64,000 nt of DNA from Streptomyces sp. LX-29 (GCF_029541745.1 NZ_CP089746.1:7263559-7327558); one strand, 5' to 3'; counted from the stretch's first letter, positions 1 to 11,800 are shown. The notes: generated by a model not told the origin, from the letters alone. Translations and numbers: made by a program.

Positions 1-3000
1 CCGCCGCGCACGTGGCCGGCGTCTTGTCGCTTCCGGACGCGTGCGCGCTGGTGGCGGCGCGCGGCCGGCTGATGGGCGCCCTGCCCACTGGCGGGGCGAT
101 GGTGGCCGTGCAGGCGACCGAGGACGAGGTGGCCGCCTCGCTGACCGACTTCGAGGGCCGGTTGGAGATCGCGGCCGTGAACGGGCCGCGAGCCGTGGTG
201 GTGTCCGGGGACGCCGACGCCGCCGAGGAATGGCTGCCGCGGTGGAAGGACCGTAAGACCTCGCGGCTGCGGGTGTCGCACGCGTTCCACTCCCCGCACA
301 TGGAGCCGATGCTGGACGAGTTCCGGCGGGTGGCGCGGGAGCTGCGGTTCGACGAGCCGCGGATCCCCATCGTGTCGAACGTGACCGGCGAGCTCGTGGG
401 CCCGGAGGTGACCGACCCGGAGTACTGGGTCGGGCACGTGCGGCAGGCCGTCCGGTTCGCCGCCGGCGTGGGCACCCTGTGGGACCTCGGCGTACGCCGG
501 TACCTGGAGCTGGGACCGGACGCGGTGCTGACCGCGATGGCACGCCAGTGCCTCGACGGCGAGGACGAGGCGGTGCTGGCGTCCGCGCTGCGCGCCCGCC
601 AGCCGGAGCCGGAGGCGTTCGCCGGCTTCCTCGGCCGCGCGCACATCGCCGCGGCCGGAGCCGGGTCCGGGGTCGACTGGGCGGCGTTCTACGCGGGCAC
701 CGGTGCGCGGCCGGTGGAGCTGCCCACCTACGCGTTCCAGCGGGAGCGGTACTGGCTGGCCCCGAACACCGGGTCCGTGGACGCGGCCGCGGCCGGGCTC
801 GGGCGACTCGACCATCCGCTGCTCGCGGCGGCCGTCTCCGTCGGCGACCGGGACGAGTGGCTGTTCACCGGCCGCCTCTCCACCGAGACGCAGCCCTGGG
901 CCGCCGAACACCTGCTCCTGGGCACCATGGTGGTGCCGGGCACCGGGCTGGTCGAGCTGGCGCTCGCAGCCGGCCGACACGCCGCGAGCCCGATCCTCGA
1001 CGAGCTGGTGCTCGAGGCACCGCTGCTCCTGGAGGACGGCGTCGTACGGCACGTGCAGGTCACCGTCGGCGAGTCTGGCGAGGACGGCCGCCGGGATGTG
1101 GCGATCTACTCACGCCCGGAATCCGGAGCGGAGGACGACGAGCGGGGCGTGACCTGTCACGCACGAGGCGTCCTCGCCCCCGAGACCCGGCCCGTGTCCG
1201 AGGACCCGTGGCCCGACTCATGGCCCACCCAGTGGCCGCCGGAGCACGCGGAGCCGCTCGCGGTCGACGCGCTCTACGCCCACCTGACCGACCTCGGCTA
1301 CGACTACGGCCCCGTCTTCCAAGGCGTGCGCGCCGCCTGGCGCGACGGCGATGAGACCTACGCCGAGGTGGCCCTGCCCGACGGTGCCGACGACGCCGCG
1401 GCCGGCGAGTTCGGGATCCACCCGGCACTGTTCGACGCCGCGCTGCAGAGCGGTGTCATCCTGCTGACCGAGCGCGACGACAGCCGGCACAAGATGCCGT
1501 TCAGCTGGGGCGGCGCCCGGCTCGCCCAGCGGGGCGTCTCGCGGCTGCGCGTCCGCTCCGTCGCGACCAGCGACTCCTCCGTGCGGCTCGACGCGGTCGA
1601 CGACACCGGGGCCCTGGTCGTGTCGGTCGAATCCGTCGTCGTCCGCCCGGTCGAGCAGGCGAAGCTCGAAGGGGCGCGCGGCGGCGGACAGAGCACGCTG
1701 TTCCAGGTCGACTGGGCCGCCGTTCCGGCCGCGGCCGGGGAGGTCACCGGACCGAAGCGGATCGCGCTCCTCGGTAGGGGCGACATCGGAACGGGCGACA
1801 CCGGCACGGCCGAGCACCACGCCGACCTGGACGCCCTGGAACAGGCGCTCGCCGACGGGGCCACGCCGCCGGAGGCGGTCGTCGCCGTGATCGAGCCCTC
1901 GACGTCGGGAGCCTCGGCGGCCTCGACGGACGACACGGCGGAGGCCGCGCGGGCGACCGCCGGGCGTGCGCTGGAGCTGGTGCGGCGGTGGCTGGCGAGT
2001 GAGCGGCTGACCGACACCCGGCTGGTGCTGGCGACCCGCGACGCGGTCGCGGTGGGCACGGAAGCCCCGGACATCGCGCAGGCGGCGGTGTGGGGGCTGG
2101 TGCGCAGCGCCCAGTCCGAGCATCCGGACCGGTTCGTGCTGATCGATGTCGCGGGCGACGCGGACGAGGACGACAGGCCGGACTGGGGCGCGCTGCTCGC
2201 GCTGGACGAGCCGCAGTTGGCCGTGCGGAAGGGCACGGTGCTGGCGCCGCGGCTCGGGCGAGCCGACACGACGGCGTCGCCGGAGGCACGGCCGCTGGAC
2301 CCGGACGGAACCGTACTGATCACGGGCGGCACCGGCGGTCTCGGCGCGGTGTTCGCGCGGCATCTGGCCGGGGCGCGCGGAGCGCGGCGACTGCTGCTGG
2401 TGAGCCGGCGCGGCCCGGCGGCCGAGGGCGTGGACGCGTTGGTCGCCGAGCTGGCGGGCCTGGGCTGTGAGGCGCGGGTCGCGGCCTGCGACGTGTCCGA
2501 TCGCGCGCGGCTGGCCGATCTGATCGGCTCGTTGGAGCATCCGCTGACCGCGGTCGTCCATGCGGCGGGTGTGCTGGACGACGGGGTGGTCGAAACCCTC
2601 AGCACCGAGCAGCTGACACGGGTGATGCGTCCCAAGCTCGACGCGGCGCTGCACCTGCACGAGCTCACCGCGGACATCGAGCTGTCGGCCTTCGTCCTGT
2701 TCTCCTCGGTCGCGGCCCTCATCGGAAGCCCCGGCCAGGCCAACTACGCGGCCGCGAACTCCTCCCTCGACGCGCTCGCCGCGACGCGACGCGCGGCGGG
2801 GCTGCCGGCGACCTCGCTGGCGTGGGGCCTGTGGGCCGACGCGCGCGGCATGGCGGGCGAGCTCGGCGAGAACGACCTCGCGCGGCTGGAGCGGATGGGC
2901 GTCGGCGCGCTGTCGACCGAGCTCGGGCTGGAGGCGTTCGACCAGGCCCTCGGGCTGGCCACGCCGCTCGTGGCGCCGGTCCGGCTGGACCTCGCCGCGC

Positions 3001-6000
3001 TGCGGGTGCAGGCACGGAGCGGGATGCTGCCGGTGCTGCTACGCGGCCTGGCGCCCACGCCCGCCCGCCGCGCCGAAGCGGGCGGCTCGCTGGCGCGGCG
3101 GCTGGCCGAGGTGGCCGAGTCCGACCGGGAACGGGTCGTGCTCGAACTGGTGCAGGCGCAGGTCGCGGCTGTTCTCGGGCATGCCTCCGCCGCCAACGTC
3201 GGCGCCGAACGGGCCTTCAAGGACCTCGGGTTCGACTCGCTGAGCGCGGTCGAGCTGCGCAACAGGCTGAACCAGAACACGGGCGTGCGACTGCCCGCCA
3301 CCCTCATCTTCGACCACCCGACCCCGATGGCCGTCGCCCGGCTGATCCTCGCCGAGGTCGGCGGGGTCGCGGAGGCACCGCGCCGCGCGGCGCGGCCGCG
3401 CCGGGTGGAGGCCGACGAGCCGCTGGCGATCGTCGGCATGAGCTGCCGCTACCCCGGCGGGGTGACCTCGCCCGACGAGCTGTGGGAGCTGGTGGCGTCC
3501 GGTCGCGACGCGGTCTCGGGGCTGCCCACCGACCGCGGCTGGGATGTGGAGCGGCTCTACGACCCGGACCCGGACCAGCTCGGGACGGTGTACACGCGCG
3601 GCGGCGGCTTCCTGGAGCGGCCGGGCGAGTTCGACGCGGAGTTCTTCGGGATCAGCCCCCGTGAGGCGCTGGCGATGGACCCGCAGCAGCGGTTGATCCT
3701 CGAGGCGGCCTGGGAGGCGTTCGAGGGCGCCGGCATCGACCCGACCTCGCTGCGCGGCAGCGACACCGGCGTCTTCTGCGGTGTGGTGACCACGGACTAC
3801 GGCGGCACGATGCCGCCGGAGCTGGAGGGCTACCGCCTGACCGGCAACACGACGAGCGTGGCCTCCGGTCGTATCTCCTACACGCTGGGCCTGGAGGGGC
3901 CCTCGGTGTCGGTGGACACGGCGTGTTCGTCGTCGCTGGTGGCGCTGCACCTGGCCGCCCAGGCGCTGCGGTCCGGCGAGTGCTCGATGGCGCTGGCCGG
4001 CGGCGTGACCCTGATGGCGGGCCCCTACCTGCTGACGGAGTTCAGCCGGCAGCGGGCGCTGTCCCCGGACGGACGCTGCAAGTCCTACGCGGCGGCCGCG
4101 GACGGGACCGGGTTCGCCGACGGCGTGGGCCTGCTCGTGGTCGAGCGGCTCTCGGACGCGATCCGCAACGGACACCGGGTGTTGGCCGTGGTGCGCGGCA
4201 GCGCGATCAACCAGGACGGTGCGAGCAACGGGTTGACGGCGCCGAACGGTCCGTCGCAGGAGCGGGTGATCCGGCAGGCGCTGGTGAACGCCGGCCTGAA
4301 CCCCGCCGATGTGGACGCGGTGGAGGGCCACGGCACCGGCACCAAGCTCGGTGACCCGATCGAGGCGCAGGCCCTGCTGGCGACGTACGGCCGCGAGCGT
4401 GCGGACGCCCCGCTGCGGCTGGGGTCGATCAAGTCGAACATCGGGCACACCTCGGCGGCGGCCGGTGTGGCGGGTGTGATCAAGATGGTGATGGCGATGC
4501 GGCACGGGGTGCTGCCCGCCACGCTCCATGTGGATGAGCCGTCGCCGCATGTGGACTGGGCCTCGGGCGAGGTCGAGCTGCTGACCGAGGCGCAGAAGTG
4601 GCCGGCCTCGGAGCGGGTGCGCCGTGCGGGTGTCTCGTCGTTCGGCGTGAGCGGCACCAACGCGCACGTGATCCTGGAAGAAGCACCGGGCGCGGCGCTG
4701 GTGAAGCCCGAAGCGCAGGCTCCGGGCGCCGCCCCGGCGGTGGTTCCGGTGTTGGTGTCGGCGCGGAGTGATGCGGCGCTGCGGCAGCAGGCCGACCGTC
4801 TGCGGGCCCACCTGACCGCGCGGCCTGAGCTGTCGCTGCTGGACGTGGGCTTCTCGTCGGTGGCGACGCGGGCGCAGCTGGAGCGCCGCGCGACCGTGGT
4901 CGCGACCGACCGTGAGCAACTGCTGGCCGGGCTGGAGGCTCTTGCCGCCACCGATCCCGCCGGGCATGTCCTCGAGGGACAGGTGATCGGCGGAAACGCG
5001 GTGTTCGTCTTCCCGGGTCAGGGTGCCCAGTGGGTGGGCATGGCGGTGGAGTTGTTGGACTCCTCGTCGGTGTTCGCGGAGTCGATCGCCGCGTGTGGTG
5101 AGGCGCTGTCGGAGTTCGTGGACTGGCGTCTTGAGGATGTGTTGCGGTCGGTGGACGGAGCGCCGTCGCTGGAGCGGGTGGATGTGGTGCAGCCCGCGTT
5201 GTGGGCGGTGATGGTCTCGTTGGCGCGGCTGTGGCGGTCGTATGGCGTGGAGCCGTCGGCGGTGGTGGGTCACTCGCAGGGTGAGATCGCCGCGGCGTGT
5301 GTGGCCGGTGGTCTGTCGCTGGGCGATGGGGCGCGGGTTGTGGCGTTGCGGAGTCGTCTGGTGCGGGAGCGTCTGGCGGGTCTGGGCGGGATGGTGTCGG
5401 TGGCGTTGCCGGTGGAGCGGGTGGAGGAGTTGCTCGTTCCGTATCGGGGTCGGGTGTCGGTCGCCGCGGTGAACGGTCCCGCCTCGGTGGTGATCGCCGG
5501 TGAGCCGGAGGCGCTGGATGAGCTGATCGCGCTGTGTGAGCGGGACGAGATCCGGGCGCGTCGGGTGGCGGTGGACTACGCCTCGCACTCGGCCCAGGTC
5601 GAGGCCATCGAGACCGAGCTGCTGGAGGTCCTGGCGTCGATCCAGCCGACGTCGGGCCGCATCCCGTTCTACTCGACGGCGACGGGTGGATTTATCGACA
5701 CCAAGACGCTGGACTCCGCGTATTGGTACGGGAATCTGCGGGGTCGGGTCGGGTTCGAGCCGGCGATTCGGGCGTTGATCGACAATGGTGTGCATGTCTT
5801 TGTCGAGATGTCTCCGCATCCGGTGTTGACGATGGCGGTGGAGGAGACCGCGGCGGCGCATGGTGCTGAGGATCGGGTCGGTGTTGTGGGGTCGTTGCGT
5901 CGTGACGAGGGCGGTCTGGGGCGTTTCGTCGCCTCGCTGGCCGAGGCGCATGTGCTGGGGGCCGGTGTCGACTGGTCGGTGCTGTTCGACGGCAGCGGTG

Positions 6001-8843
6001 CCCAGCGGGTGGAGCTGCCGACGTACGCGTTCCAGCGTGAGCGGTTCTGGCTGACCCCGGGTTCCGGCGCCGGGGACGCGGCGGCCGCGGGGCTGGGCCG
6101 GGTGGAGCATCCGGTGCTCGCCGCGGCGGTGCAGGTGGGCGACCGCGACGAGTGGGTGTTCACCGGCCGGCTGTCCATCGACGCCCAGCCCTGGACCCGG
6201 GACCACATGGTGTTCGGGCTGGTGTTGGTCCCCGGCGTCACGCTGGTCGAGCTGGCGTTGACCGCCGGCCGTGAGTTGGACTGTCCGGTGCTGGAGGAGA
6301 TGGTCATCGAGGCGCCGCTCATCCTGGAGGAGGGTCTCGTACGGCAGATCCAGGTCACCGTGGGCCCGGCCGATGAGAGCGGTCGCCGTGAGGTGGTGGT
6401 CTTCTCCCGGCCGGAGTCCGGTGACGAGGACGAGCAGCGGGAGGCGGTCTGCCACGGACGCGGCTCGCTGGCCGCGGACGCCGAGGTCTCAACCCCCTCG
6501 GACCCGTTCCCGCTCCAGTGGCCGCCCGCCGGCGCCGAACCGATCGCCGTCGACACGCTGTACGCGCGTCTGAACAACTACGCGCACCTGACCGACGCCG
6601 ACTTCGACTACGGTCCCGCCTTCAGGGCCGTACAGGCGGCCTGGCGCTCCGGTGACGAGGTCTACACCGAGCTGGCGCTGCCCGAGATCGCGGGCTCCGC
6701 CCATGGATTCGGGCTGCACCCGGCGCTGCTGGACTCCGCGCTGCACGGTGGACTCGGCATGCTCTACCGGGGCGCCGACGCTCCGGGCGGGCTGCCCTTC
6801 TCCTGGACCCGGGTGCGGCTGGACCAGGCCGGTCTCACACGGCTGCGGGTGCGGATCGGCCTGGCGAGTGAGACCGCGTTGCGGCTCGACATCGCCGGTG
6901 AGGACGGCCGGCCCGTCGCGAGCATGGAGCGGATGGACGTACGTCCGGTCGAGCAGGCCCAGCTCGAGGCCGCCCGGCACGGCGGGCAGCAGCGGTCGCT
7001 CCACCAGGTGGAGTGGGCGGCGGTGCCGGCCGGGGCGCCGAGTGCGGCGCGGGTGGCGGTCCTCGGCGAGCTGGAGTTCTCCGGGGAGCGGTTCGCGGAC
7101 CTGGACGCGTTGGAGCAGGCGCTCGCCGACGGCGCGGAGGCGCCGGACGCGGTCCTGACCGGCGTGGAGCTCCCCGCCCCGACGGGTGACGAGGCCGGAG
7201 CCGCGCTGGTGACGGCGGGCCGGGCGCTGGAGCTGGTGCGGCGCTGGCTGGCGAGCGAGCGGCTGACCGAGACCCGGCTCGTGGTGGTGACCCGTCACGC
7301 GGTCGCGGTCGGCGCGGAGGCGCCGGACGTGGCGGCGGCTCCGATCTGGGGTCTGCTGCGCAGCGCGCAGTCGGAGCATCCGGGGCGGTTCCTTCTGGTG
7401 GATCTCGACGACAGCGGCGAGCCGGACTGGGCGGGGCTGCTCGATCTCGACGAGCCGCAGCTCGCGATGCGCGACGGCGGGCTGCTGGCGCCCCGGCTCA
7501 TGCGGGTCGACGCGGCGGCACCGACTGAGGCGCGGCCGCTGGACCCCGAGGGCACGGTGCTCATCACCGGCGGTACCGGCGGTCTGGGCGCGCTGTTCGC
7601 CAAGCACCTGGTCGAGCGGCACGACGCGCGGCACCTGCTGCTCGTGAGCCGCCGGGGGCCGGCGGCCGAGGGCGTGGCCGAGCTGGTCGCCGAGCTGGAG
7701 GAGCTCGGTGCGCGGGCCCACGTCGCCGCCTGCGACGTGACCGACCGGGCTGAGTTGGCCGGTCTGCTGGACTCGCTGGAGCGGCCGTTGACGGCGGTCG
7801 TGCACGCGGCGGGTGTGCTGGAGGACGGTCTGGTCGAGGCGCTCACCCCGGAGCAGTTGGCGCGGGTGATGCGGCCGAAGGTGGACGCGGCCTGGCATCT
7901 GCACGAGCTGACCGAGGGGATGGAGCTGTCGTCGTTCGTGCTGTTCTCCTCGGTGGCGGCGTTGATCGGCAGCCCGGGGCAGGCGAACTACGCGGCGGCG
8001 AACGCCGTCCTGGACGCCCTCGCCGCGGGGCGGCGCGCACAAGGACTCCCGGCGTCCTCGCTGGCGTGGGGCCTGTGGGCGGACGCGACCGGGATGACCG
8101 GTCACCTCGGCGAGGCCGAGCTCGCGCGGCTGGAGCAGATGGGCGTCATCGCCCTGTCGGCCGAGCTGGGGCTGGAGCTGTTCGACCAGGCCCTCGGGGT
8201 GGACGCGGCGCTCCTGGCGCCGGTCCGGCTGGATCCGGCCGCGCTGCGGGTGCAGGCGCGGGCTGAGCTGCTGCCGCCGCTGCTGCGCGGACTGGTGCGC
8301 ACGCCGGCCCGACGCGCGGAGCCCACCGGCGGGTCGCTGACGCAGCGGCTGGCCGGAGTGGCGGAAGCCGACCGGGAGCGCGTGGTGCTCGAACTGGTCC
8401 AGGCGCAGGTCGCGGCCGTCCTCGGACACGCCTCCGCCGCCGCGATCGCCCCGGAACGGCCCTTCCAGGAGCTCGGTTTCGACTCCCTGGGCGCGGTCGG
8501 GCTGCGGAACAGGCTGACCCAGACCACGGGTCTGCGGCTGCCGGCGACCCTCGTCTTCGACCACCCGACACCGCTGGCGGTGGCACAGCTGCTCCTCTCC
8601 GAGGTCGGCGGCGACGAGGAGGAGGAGTCGTTCATCGATCAGGAGCTGAAGAAGCTCGAAGCCATGCTCGCCGCGATCACGGCCAACGAGCAGCAGCACG
8701 TGGCGGGACGCCTGCGCACGCTGCTGGCCGGCATCACCGACGGCGGACCCCAGGGCGGACAGAGCACCAGCGAACGGATCGAGGCGGCCACGACCGCTGA
8801 CGAGGTCTTCCAGTTGATCGACGCCGAGTTCGGCGAGGCATGA
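1..8843 (+). CDS. Type I modular PKS, two modules, 5' end outside window
   Basis: The reading frame is open from the window edge, starting inside an acyltransferase; the GTG at 12 is internal, so the N-terminus is missing. Domains in order (nt): AT to about 620, with HAFH at 279-290 (malonyl type); DH 805-1660 with HLLLGTMVVP and DAALQ; KR 1700-2900 with LDD; ACP 3120-3370 with GFDSL. The second module has KS 3415-4680 (DTACSSS, Cys codon at 3924); AT 4990-6010 with GHSQGE and YASH (methylmalonyl type); DH 6090-6960 with HMVFGLVLVP and DSALH; KR with LED; ACP 8370-8610 with GFDSL. A charged helical tail after 8620 looks like a C-terminal docking domain for the next PKS. Both modules should give alkenes through B-type ketoreduction and dehydration. 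Family and domain calls are firm; stereochemistry and substrate are motif-based inference. Confidence 0.96.
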   Translation, partial: AAHVAGVLSLPDACALVAARGRLMGALPTGGAMVAVQATEDEVAASLTDFEGRLEIAAVNGPRAVVVSGDADAAEEWLPRWKDRKTSRLRVSHAFHSPHMEPMLDEFRRVARELRFDEPRIPIVSNVTGELVGPEVTDPEYWVGHVRQAVRFAAGVGTLWDLGVRRYLELGPDAVLTAMARQCLDGEDEAVLASALRARQPEPEAFAGFLGRAHIAAAGAGSGVDWAAFYAGTGARPVELPTYAFQRERYWLAPNTGSVDAAAAGLGRLDHPLLAAAVSVGDRDEWLFTGRLSTETQPWAAEHLLLGTMVVPGTGLVELALAAGRHAASPILDELVLEAPLLLEDGVVRHVQVTVGESGEDGRRDVAIYSRPESGAEDDERGVTCHARGVLAPETRPVSEDPWPDSWPTQWPPEHAEPLAVDALYAHLTDLGYDYGPVFQGVRAAWRDGDETYAEVALPDGADDAAAGEFGIHPALFDAALQSGVILLTERDDSRHKMPFSWGGARLAQRGVSRLRVRSVATSDSSVRLDAVDDTGALVVSVESVVVRPVEQAKLEGARGGGQSTLFQVDWAAVPAAAGEVTGPKRIALLGRGDIGTGDTGTAEHHADLDALEQALADGATPPEAVVAVIEPSTSGASAASTDDTAEAARATAGRALELVRRWLASERLTDTRLVLATRDAVAVGTEAPDIAQAAVWGLVRSAQSEHPDRFVLIDVAGDADEDDRPDWGALLALDEPQLAVRKGTVLAPRLGRADTTASPEARPLDPDGTVLITGGTGGLGAVFARHLAGARGARRLLLVSRRGPAAEGVDALVAELAGLGCEARVAACDVSDRARLADLIGSLEHPLTAVVHAAGVLDDGVVETLSTEQLTRVMRPKLDAALHLHELTADIELSAFVLFSSVAALIGSPGQANYAAANSSLDALAATRRAAGLPATSLAWGLWADARGMAGELGENDLARLERMGVGALSTELGLEAFDQALGLATPLVAPVRLDLAALRVQARSGMLPVLLRGLAPTPARRAEAGGSLARRLAEVAESDRERVVLELVQAQVAAVLGHASAANVGAERAFKDLGFDSLSAVELRNRLNQNTGVRLPATLIFDHPTPMAVARLILAEVGGVAEAPRRAARPRRVEADEPLAIVGMSCRYPGGVTSPDELWELVASGRDAVSGLPTDRGWDVERLYDPDPDQLGTVYTRGGGFLERPGEFDAEFFGISPREALAMDPQQRLILEAAWEAFEGAGIDPTSLRGSDTGVFCGVVTTDYGGTMPPELEGYRLTGNTTSVASGRISYTLGLEGPSVSVDTACSSSLVALHLAAQALRSGECSMALAGGVTLMAGPYLLTEFSRQRALSPDGRCKSYAAAADGTGFADGVGLLVVERLSDAIRNGHRVLAVVRGSAINQDGASNGLTAPNGPSQERVIRQALVNAGLNPADVDAVEGHGTGTKLGDPIEAQALLATYGRERADAPLRLGSIKSNIGHTSAAAGVAGVIKMVMAMRHGVLPATLHVDEPSPHVDWASGEVELLTEAQKWPASERVRRAGVSSFGVSGTNAHVILEEAPGAALVKPEAQAPGAAPAVVPVLVSARSDAALRQQADRLRAHLTARPELSLLDVGFSSVATRAQLERRATVVATDREQLLAGLEALAATDPAGHVLEGQVIGGNAVFVFPGQGAQWVGMAVELLDSSSVFAESIAACGEALSEFVDWRLEDVLRSVDGAPSLERVDVVQPALWAVMVSLARLWRSYGVEPSAVVGHSQGEIAAACVAGGLSLGDGARVVALRSRLVRERLAGLGGMVSVALPVERVEELLVPYRGRVSVAAVNGPASVVIAGEPEALDELIALCERDEIRARRVAVDYASHSAQVEAIETELLEVLASIQPTSGRIPFYSTATGGFIDTKTLDSAYWYGNLRGRVGFEPAIRALIDNGVHVFVEMSPHPVLTMAVEETAAAHGAEDRVGVVGSLRRDEGGLGRFVASLAEAHVLGAGVDWSVLFDGSGAQRVELPTYAFQRERFWLTPGSGAGDAAAAGLGRVEHPVLAAAVQVGDRDEWVFTGRLSIDAQPWTRDHMVFGLVLVPGVTLVELALTAGRELDCPVLEEMVIEAPLILEEGLVRQIQVTVGPADESGRREVVVFSRPESGDEDEQREAVCHGRGSLAADAEVSTPSDPFPLQWPPAGAEPIAVDTLYARLNNYAHLTDADFDYGPAFRAVQAAWRSGDEVYTELALPEIAGSAHGFGLHPALLDSALHGGLGMLYRGADAPGGLPFSWTRVRLDQAGLTRLRVRIGLASETALRLDIAGEDGRPVASMERMDVRPVEQAQLEAARHGGQQRSLHQVEWAAVPAGAPSAARVAVLGELEFSGERFADLDALEQALADGAEAPDAVLTGVELPAPTGDEAGAALVTAGRALELVRRWLASERLTETRLVVVTRHAVAVGAEAPDVAAAPIWGLLRSAQSEHPGRFLLVDLDDSGEPDWAGLLDLDEPQLAMRDGGLLAPRLMRVDAAAPTEARPLDPEGTVLITGGTGGLGALFAKHLVERHDARHLLLVSRRGPAAEGVAELVAELEELGARAHVAACDVTDRAELAGLLDSLERPLTAVVHAAGVLEDGLVEALTPEQLARVMRPKVDAAWHLHELTEGMELSSFVLFSSVAALIGSPGQANYAAANAVLDALAAGRRAQGLPASSLAWGLWADATGMTGHLGEAELARLEQMGVIALSAELGLELFDQALGVDAALLAPVRLDPAALRVQARAELLPPLLRGLVRTPARRAEPTGGSLTQRLAGVAEADRERVVLELVQAQVAAVLGHASAAAIAPERPFQELGFDSLGAVGLRNRLTQTTGLRLPATLVFDHPTPLAVAQLLLSEVGGDEEEESFIDQELKKLEAMLAAITANEQQHVAGRLRTLLAGITDGGPQGGQSTSERIEAATTADEVFQLIDAEFGEA
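4999..5960 (+). repeat. AT-coding block, copy 1 of 3
   Basis: This DNA stretch recurs with very few differences at about 10560-11505 and 17055-18005. It encodes the linker and body of a methylmalonyl-type AT. It uses ttg, ttt, tct and tat codons that are scarce elsewhere in these genes, suggesting recent duplication or gene conversion. Confidence 0.85.
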
Positions 8844-8844
8844 C

Positions 8845-8849
8845 GAGGA
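8845..8849 (+). promoter_or_regulatory. Ribosome binding site that decides the second PKS start
   Basis: GAGGA directly abuts an ATG at 8850 but lies 6 nt before a second ATG at 8856. The spacing favours 8856 as the real start. Confidence 0.7.
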
Positions 8850-8855
8850 ATGAAC

Positions 8856-11800
8856 ATGAGCGCTGAAAGCACCGATCCGCAGCAGGAAAAGCTCGTTCGA
8901 TACCTGAAGCGGATGGCCGTCGATCTGAACGAGACCCGGGCCCGGCTGCAGGAGCACGAGGACCGCGCGAGCGAACCGCTGGCGATCGTCGGCATGAGCT
9001 GCCGGTATCCGGGCGGGGTGACCTCGCCGGACGAGCTGTGGGAGCTGGTGGCCGGGGGCCGCGACGGGATGTCGGGCATGCCGACCGACCGCGGCTGGGA
9101 TCTGGAGCGGCTCTACGACCCGGATCCCGACCAGCCCGGCACCTCTTACACCCGCGTCGGCGGTTTCGTGGACCGGGTGGGCGAGTTCGACGCCGACTTC
9201 TTCGGGATCAGCCCGCGCGAGGCGACGGCGATGGACCCCCAGCAGCGACTGCTGCTGGAGGCCGCCTGGGAGGCGTTCGAGGACGCCGGCATCGACCCGA
9301 CCTCGCTGCGCGGCAGCGACACCGGCGTCTTCTGCGGCGTCGGACCCTCGGACTACGCGGCGGCCCCCGCGGGCGGCCTGCCCCAGATCGAGGGGTTCCG
9401 GCTGACCGGCTCGACGACGAGCGTGGTGTCCGGTCGTATCTCCTACACGCTGGGTCTGGAGGGGCCCTCGGTGTCGGTGGACACGGCGTGTTCGTCGTCG
9501 CTGGTGGCGCTGCACCTGGCCGCGCGGGCGCTGCGGTCCGGTGAGTGCTCGATGGCGCTGGTCGGCGGTGTGACCGTGCTCGCCGGTCCGTTCCTGTTCG
9601 TGGAGTTCAGCCGGCAGCGTGGCCTCGCGCCCGACGGACGGTGCAAGTCCTACGCGGCGGCGGCGGACGGGACCGGTTTCTCCGACGGTCTGGGTCTGCT
9701 CGTGGTGGAGCGGTTGTCGGACGCGCGGCGTAACGGGCACCGGGTGTTGGCCGTGGTGCGGGGCAGCGCGGTGAATCAGGATGGTGCGAGCAATGGTTTG
9801 ACGGCGCCGAACGGTCCGTCGCAGGAGCGGGTGATCCGGCAGGCGTTGGTGAACGCCGGTCTGGACGCCGCCGATGTGGACGCGGTGGAGGGTCACGGCA
9901 CCGGCACCAAGCTCGGTGACCCGATCGAGGCCCAGGCCCTGCTGGCGACCTACGGCCGCGAGCGGACCCACGGCCCCCTGAAGCTGGGGTCGATCAAGTC
10001 GAACATCGGGCACTCCTCCACCGCGGCCGGTGTGGCGGGTGTGATCAAGATGGTGATGGCGCTGCGGCACGGGATGCTGCCGCCCACGCTGCACGTGGAC
10101 ACGCCGTCCCCTCATGTGGACTGGTCCTCCGGTGAGATCGAGCTGCTGACCGAGGCGCAGAAGTGGCCGGCCTCGGAGCGGGTGCGCCGTGCGGGTGTCT
10201 CGTCGTTCGGCGTGAGCGGCACCAACGCCCACGTGATCCTTGAAGAGGCACCGGTCGAGGACCCGACACCGACCGAGGACACCGGCGAGCCCAACCCGCC
10301 GGCGGTGGTTCCGGTGTTGGTGTCGGCGCGGAGTGAGGCGGCGTTGCGTGCGCAGGCGGATCGTCTGCGGGCGCTTCTGGCGGCGCGGCCTGAGCTGTCG
10401 CTGTTGGACGTGGGCTTCTCGTCGGTGACGACGCGGGCGCAGTTGGAGCGTCGTGCGGCGGTGGTGGCTTCGGATCGTGCGGGGTTGCTGACGGGGCTTG
10501 AGTCCCTGGCCGCTGGTGAGCCGGTGGACGGGGTGGTCGAAGGCTCGTCGGTGGGTGGGAAGGCGGTGTTCGTCTTCCCGGGGCAGGGTGCTCAGTGGGT
10601 GGGTATGGCGGTGGAGTTGTGGGACTCCTCGTCGGTGTTCGCGGAGTCGATGGCCGCGTGTGGTGAGGCGCTGTCGGAGTTCGTGGATTGGCGTCTTGAG
10701 GATGTGTTGCGGTCGGTGGAGGGGGCGCCGTCGCTGGAGCGGGTGGATGTGGTGCAGCCCGCGTTGTGGGCGGTGATGGTCTCGTTGGCGCGGCTGTGGC
10801 GCTCCTATGGCGTGGAGCCGTCGGCGGTGGTGGGCCACTCCCAGGGCGAGATCGCCGCGGCGTGTGTGGCCGGTGGTCTGTCGCTGGGCGATGGGGCGCG
10901 GGTTGTGGCGTTGCGGAGTCGTCTGGTGCGGGAGCGTCTGGCGGGTCTGGGTGGGATGGTGTCGGTGGCGTTGCCGGTGGAGCGGGTGGAGGAGTTGCTC
11001 GTTCCGTATCGGGGTCGGGTCTCGGTCGCCGCGGTGAACGGTCCTGCTTCGGTGGTGATCGCCGGTGAGCCGGAGGCGCTGGATGAGCTGATCGCGCTGT
11101 GTGAGCGGGATGAGGTTCGGGCGCGTCGGGTGGCGGTGGACTACGCCTCGCACTCGGCCCAGGTCGAGGCCATCGAAGCCGAACTGCTGGAGGTTTTGGC
11201 GTCGATCGAGCCGGTCACGGGACAGGTTCCGTTCTACTCCACCGCGACGGGTGGATTTATCGACACCAAGTCCCTGGACGCGGCGTACTGGTACGGGAAT
11301 CTGCGGGGTCGGGTCGGGTTCGAGCCGGCGATTCGGGCTTTGATCGACAACGGTGTGCATGTCTTTGTCGAGATGTCTCCGCATCCGGTGTTGACGATGG
11401 CGGTGGAGGAGACGGCCGCGGCGCATGGTGCGGAGGACCGGGTCGGGGTCGTGGGGTCGTTGCGTCGTGACGAGGGCGGTCTGGGGCGTTTCGTCGCCTC
11501 GCTAGCCGAGGCGCATGTGGCCGGGGTGGGCGTGGACTGGTCCGCGTTCTACGCCGGCAGCGGCGCCCAGCAGGTGACCCTGCCCACGTACGCCTTCCAG
11601 CGTGAGCGGTTCTGGCTCACCCCGGGATCCGGCGCCGGGGACGCGGCGGCCGCCGGGCTGGGCCGGGTGGAGCATCCGGTGCTCGCCGCGGCGGTGCAGG
11701 TGGGCGACCGCGACGAGTGGGTGTTCACCGGTCGGCTGTCCATCGACGCCCAGCCCTGGACACGGGACCACATGGTGTTCGGGATGGTGCTGGTCCCGGG

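Noticed and set aside
6489..11426. Very long open frames on the - strand across the PKS genes (also 3039-6455, 11502-15830, 15088-21540 and 29908-34992)
   Set aside because: They are rich in His, Gln and Arg, lack family motifs, and mirror codon bias of the + strand PKS. They are composition shadows.
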